Source of the DNA: Helicobacter saguini
GTDB taxonomy: Bacteria > Campylobacterota > Campylobacteria > Campylobacterales > Helicobacteraceae
Length of the DNA stretch: 64,000 bases
Assembly (NCBI RefSeq): GCF_000762875.2
Contig: NZ_JRMP02000011.1
Location: 21,919 to 85,918, forward strand
Reading direction: 5' to 3'
The position numbers and the translations under genes were made by a program. Within the stretch, counting starts at the first letter, position 1; every line of letters begins with the position of its first letter. Below are positions 62,026 through 64,000 of the stretch, in pieces. The notes under the pieces were generated by a model. It made no database searches. It had not been told where the DNA came from and was given only the letters and a program-made list of their open reading frames with translations.

Positions 62026-62190
62026 CTAAGATTTTTTATCTGCAAAGATTTGTGCATCAAGTGCATAAGTTTCTTTGAGATGCTTAGGAAGCTCAAACAA
62101 GTTTGTAAAGTCTTGTTTTCGTTGCATAATTTCTTTTGCTTCTTTAGTGGTATCAATAGAAATTAAATGATTTTTAAAAACAAATATTTT
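62026..62190 (-). pseudogene. C-terminal gene fragment (unidentified) overlapping the end of the small LprI-like gene
   Basis: In the frame ending at TAG 62028-62026 the reverse strand reads a coherent protein tail: TTKEAKEIMQRKQDFTNLFE, then LPKHLKETYALDAQIFADKKS. It has no start codon with a ribosome site and begins where the LprI-like gene diverges from its copy. The L-F-E-L-P-K-H-L-K motif is reminiscent of the basic C-terminal end of surface glycosyltransferases such as the GT42 protein here, but this is weak. Confidence 0.35.
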
Positions 62191-62615
62191 CTTGTATAGC
62201 TAATATTTATTCTATCATCTAGGCTATACCCCGCAATAAAGCTTCTTATCCTTTTTATATAGCTTTCTTTAAGGCAGATTTTTATTTCTTTATCATTTGT
62301 TTTACTAGCACATTTATTTCTAAGATTCAACCATTCAATTTGAGAATCTTTTAAGATTCTAAGATATGGTTTTATTTGATTTTGTGTATTTTTATTCATA
62401 TAAGCTAAGTCATATTTTCCCATAATTATATTAAAGACTTCATTCATATCAGAATCTAGATTCTGTAATTCTCCACTTTCATCAGCACAAATAATCTTTT
62501 CTATTTTTGTAGTAGCTCTAATACAAGGGAAACTTGGCTTAGGAGAAACATTAGATTCTATAGATTCTGCATAGATTATATTTAGAAATAAACATATTAT
62601 TATAAAATGTTTCAT
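62163..62615 (-). CDS. Short LprI-like (DUF1311) secreted protein, partial duplicate
   Basis: A 150-residue protein with signal peptide (MKHFIIICLFLNIIYAES) and an LprI/DUF1311-type domain: FPCIRATTKIEKIICADES, then EWLNLRNKCASKTNDKEIKI. Conserved Cys pairs suggest disulfides in the periplasm; some family members inhibit lysozyme. From D-E-S-G-E-L to F-I-A-G-Y it is nearly identical to the larger gene at the right end of the window. It then changes into an unrelated 16-residue tail that ends inside a gene fragment. It thus looks like a recombined partial copy. Confidence 0.65.
   Translation of the reverse strand: MKHFIIICLFLNIIYAESIESNVSPKPSFPCIRATTKIEKIICADESGELQNLDSDMNEVFNIIMGKYDLAYMNKNTQNQIKPYLRILKDSQIEWLNLRNKCASKTNDKEIKICLKESYIKRIRSFIAGYSLDDRINISYTRKYLFLKII
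62232..62480 (-). repeat. Duplicated ~250-base segment, copy 1 (copy 2 at about 63748-63996)
   Basis: The two stretches differ at only a few bases (for example AAAGCTTC/AAAGCTGC and CAATTTGAG/CAATGTGAG). They lie about 1.5 kb apart in direct orientation within two LprI-like genes. Confidence 0.85.
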
Positions 62616-62623
62616 AATATTTC

Positions 62624-62821
62624 CTAAACTTTAAAAATACTTACTTTGACAAATTCTAGCATATTATAATCTAAGATACTAAATCTTAAGTATGCAATTA
62701 TTTTTTTGTAATTAGCCATTGCACTATCATAATATAGCTTTTTTTCACTGCCTTCTACTTCTTTAATAAACTTAATTATGTTGCTAAAAAAATTGCTATC
62801 GTTTCTTTCTATAAGGCTCAT
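62624..62821 (-). CDS. Small hypothetical protein
   Basis: A 65-codon frame that starts 5 bases after the end of the large LprI-like gene and ends just before the small one. The product (MSLIERNDSNFFSNIIKFIK and following) is charged and helical with no signal peptide. Only a weak AAGAAG precedes it. It could be a real downstream gene of the operon or a remnant of recombination. Confidence 0.35.
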   Translation of the reverse strand: MSLIERNDSNFFSNIIKFIKEVEGSEKKLYYDSAMANYKKIIAYLRFSILDYNMLEFVKVSIFKV

Positions 62822-62825
62822 TTTG

Positions 62826-64000
62826 CTACTTCTTTATTAATCCAAAGTTTTTAAAATATTCTTGTTTTATCTTGTGATTTATGCTCTCAAATTGCTTAAA
62901 GTATATACTAGCATTTTCTCTTATATATGCGTTATTATTCCATGCTTTTTCTAATTTATCTTCACTAGCTTCAAATGCAATACTTTCATAATCAAGAATA
63001 CTTGGTAATCTACATATAAGTTTAGAGCTAAAAACTTGTTTATTATCTTGTATTGTGTTAGTAAAATAATACACACGAAAGAAAAATTTATCAGCGATAA
63101 TAAGATATTCTTCATATTCTTTTTTTCCTAATTCTAAACCGACTTTCATACTAGCACTAGGAGCAAATGACATAATCCTCATATCAATATCATCTTCATC
63201 CATAAACACAAGTGTATCAAGGCTAAGGGCTAATAATTCTTGGCTATCTTTCGTGTTTATTGTAGGGAGTGCATTTTGAGCAATTTCCTTTTGTATATCA
63301 TCATATTTTGTCTTATCTGCATTGATAAATACACAATATCCCTTATTTCTTTTAAGTGCATTGCAAGCTACTAAGTCATCTCTATTCATCACAGGAGAAA
63401 TATTATAAATATATTCTACATTTAGCGTATCTTTAAAATCACTTTGTGATATTTTGCTTTGGTAATTTTTATTAGGTTGATTGATAAAAGGCGTGTAATT
63501 TGATAGATTTTTCGCAAGCAATGACATTTTATCTTTGTTTAAAGTAATTTTATTGCTTTGTATTCGTGGCATTGTAGAATCTATATAGTCGTAAAATTTT
63601 TTAGATGACAGCTCATTTTGTATAGAGGAGTCTTTTTCGAGATTAAAAGCACTAGGTATGCCTATACCATTTAGACTATAATTATCTACATAGTCTTTAC
63701 AATGAGTATTAAGATTCACTAACAATCCTTCTTTTATATCATACCCCGCAATAAAGCTGCTTATCCTTTTTATATAGCTTTCTTTAAGGCAGATTTTTAT
63801 TTCTTTATCATTTGTTTTACTAGCACATTTATTTCTAAGATTCAACCATTCAATGTGAGAATCTTTTAAGATTCTAAGATATGGTTTTATTTTATTTTGT
63901 GTATTTTTATTCATATAAGCTAAGTCATATTTTCCCATAATTATATTAAAGACTTCATTCATATCAGAATCTAGATTCTGTAATTCTCCACTTTCATCAG
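62826..64000 (-). CDS. LprI-like (DUF1311) N-terminal domain protein, long form, start outside window
   Basis: The reverse frame is open to the right edge, so the start is not seen; at least 390 residues are present. The visible N-terminal part repeats the LprI-like domain of the small gene (EWLNLRNKCASKTNDKEIKI; KICLKESYIKRISSFIAGY). It then continues for about 300 residues with an unrecognised domain containing KRNKGYCVFINADKTKYDDI and LALSLDTLVFMDEDDIDMRI. An internal ATG at 63962 is not a start, because coding similarity continues upstream of it. Confidence 0.6.
   Translation of the reverse strand, partial: DESGELQNLDSDMNEVFNIIMGKYDLAYMNKNTQNKIKPYLRILKDSHIEWLNLRNKCASKTNDKEIKICLKESYIKRISSFIAGYDIKEGLLVNLNTHCKDYVDNYSLNGIGIPSAFNLEKDSSIQNELSSKKFYDYIDSTMPRIQSNKITLNKDKMSLLAKNLSNYTPFINQPNKNYQSKISQSDFKDTLNVEYIYNISPVMNRDDLVACNALKRNKGYCVFINADKTKYDDIQKEIAQNALPTINTKDSQELLALSLDTLVFMDEDDIDMRIMSFAPSASMKVGLELGKKEYEEYLIIADKFFFRVYYFTNTIQDNKQVFSSKLICRLPSILDYESIAFEASEDKLEKAWNNNAYIRENASIYFKQFESINHKIKQEYFKNFGLIKK

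Noticed and set aside
1..64000. tRNA, rRNA or replication origin
   Set aside because: No cloverleaf-type arms, rRNA segments, or DnaA-box clusters were recognised in the spacers; dnaB alone does not indicate an origin.

Overview
The window looks like chromosomal DNA of an enterohepatic-type Helicobacter (Campylobacterota). It is AT-rich. Its recognisable genes include a GT42 sialyltransferase close to Campylobacter CstII, a fused PseG-PseH for pseudaminic acid, a FlgS-like kinase, a YbtP/YbtQ-type siderophore importer, an Hcp-type Sel1 protein, and homopolymeric G/C tracts inside glycan genes. No rRNA, tRNA or CRISPR array was seen. Both ends cut genes: ispH on the left and an LprI-like gene on the right.

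Layout. 1-3.7 kb: ispH (partial), a WYL regulator and a chemoreceptor. 3.8-7.0 kb: a phase-variable TylF-type methyltransferase broken by a G14 tract, then phosphonopyruvate decarboxylase. 7.0-16.1 kb: a siderophore-uptake cassette (AraC regulator, FyuA-like receptor, MFS carrier, two half-size ABC transporters). 16.2-25 kb: a phosphonoacetaldehyde-reductase-like dehydrogenase, pabB, a DEAD-box helicase, an rluB-like gene, flgS-like kinase and a large methyltransferase. 25-30.6 kb: a DUF2603-like gene, argF, dnaB, a truncated S4-domain gene and a degenerate dynamin-like protein. 30.7-32.7 kb: an overlapping AAA ATPase / PD-(D/E)XK-like nuclease pair. 32.9-40.1 kb: waaA, phase-variable FkbM methyltransferase, rimP, rbfA, rplI, a YgjP-like peptidase and a very long guaA. 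40.2-45.8 kb: a defence island with two DUF262 genes and a decayed restriction-modification pair. 45.8-51 kb: surface-glycan genes (GT42, GT2, PseG-PseH) and one secreted protein. 51-64 kb: flotillin, SdaC-type transporter, mreB, thioesterase, Hcp-type protein, histidine phosphatase, AtpI-like protein, a YfbK-like VWA lipoprotein, and duplicated LprI-like genes.

The most striking feature cuts across all regions. The 7-mer AGAATCT and its complement AGATTCT are enormously over-represented. They often join into perfect palindromes (TAGAATCTAGATTCTA or AGATTCTATAGAATCT). Between genes they sit with a C/G-rich motif (CGCCCACCCACCACCCT or its complement). Inside genes the same modules form long in-frame linkers rich in Asp-Ser and Glu-Ser, with Ser-Pro-Thr-His-His-Pro from the C-rich motif. 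These linkers enlarge even essential enzymes such as GuaA. They lie at domain boundaries, behind signal peptides or in surface loops. At least two further hairpin-forming sequences are also inserted in frame in the decarboxylase gene. This reads as a family of interspersed palindromic elements that colonised both spacers and open reading frames.

Themes. Iron-siderophore import forms one compact locus. Surface decoration (sialylation, methylation, pseudaminic acid, possibly phosphonate) is partly under slipped-strand control at three tracts of 14-15 bases. Two defence-type loci are present, and one restriction-modification system has decayed. All functions are inferred from sequence recognition by eye; no database search was possible.
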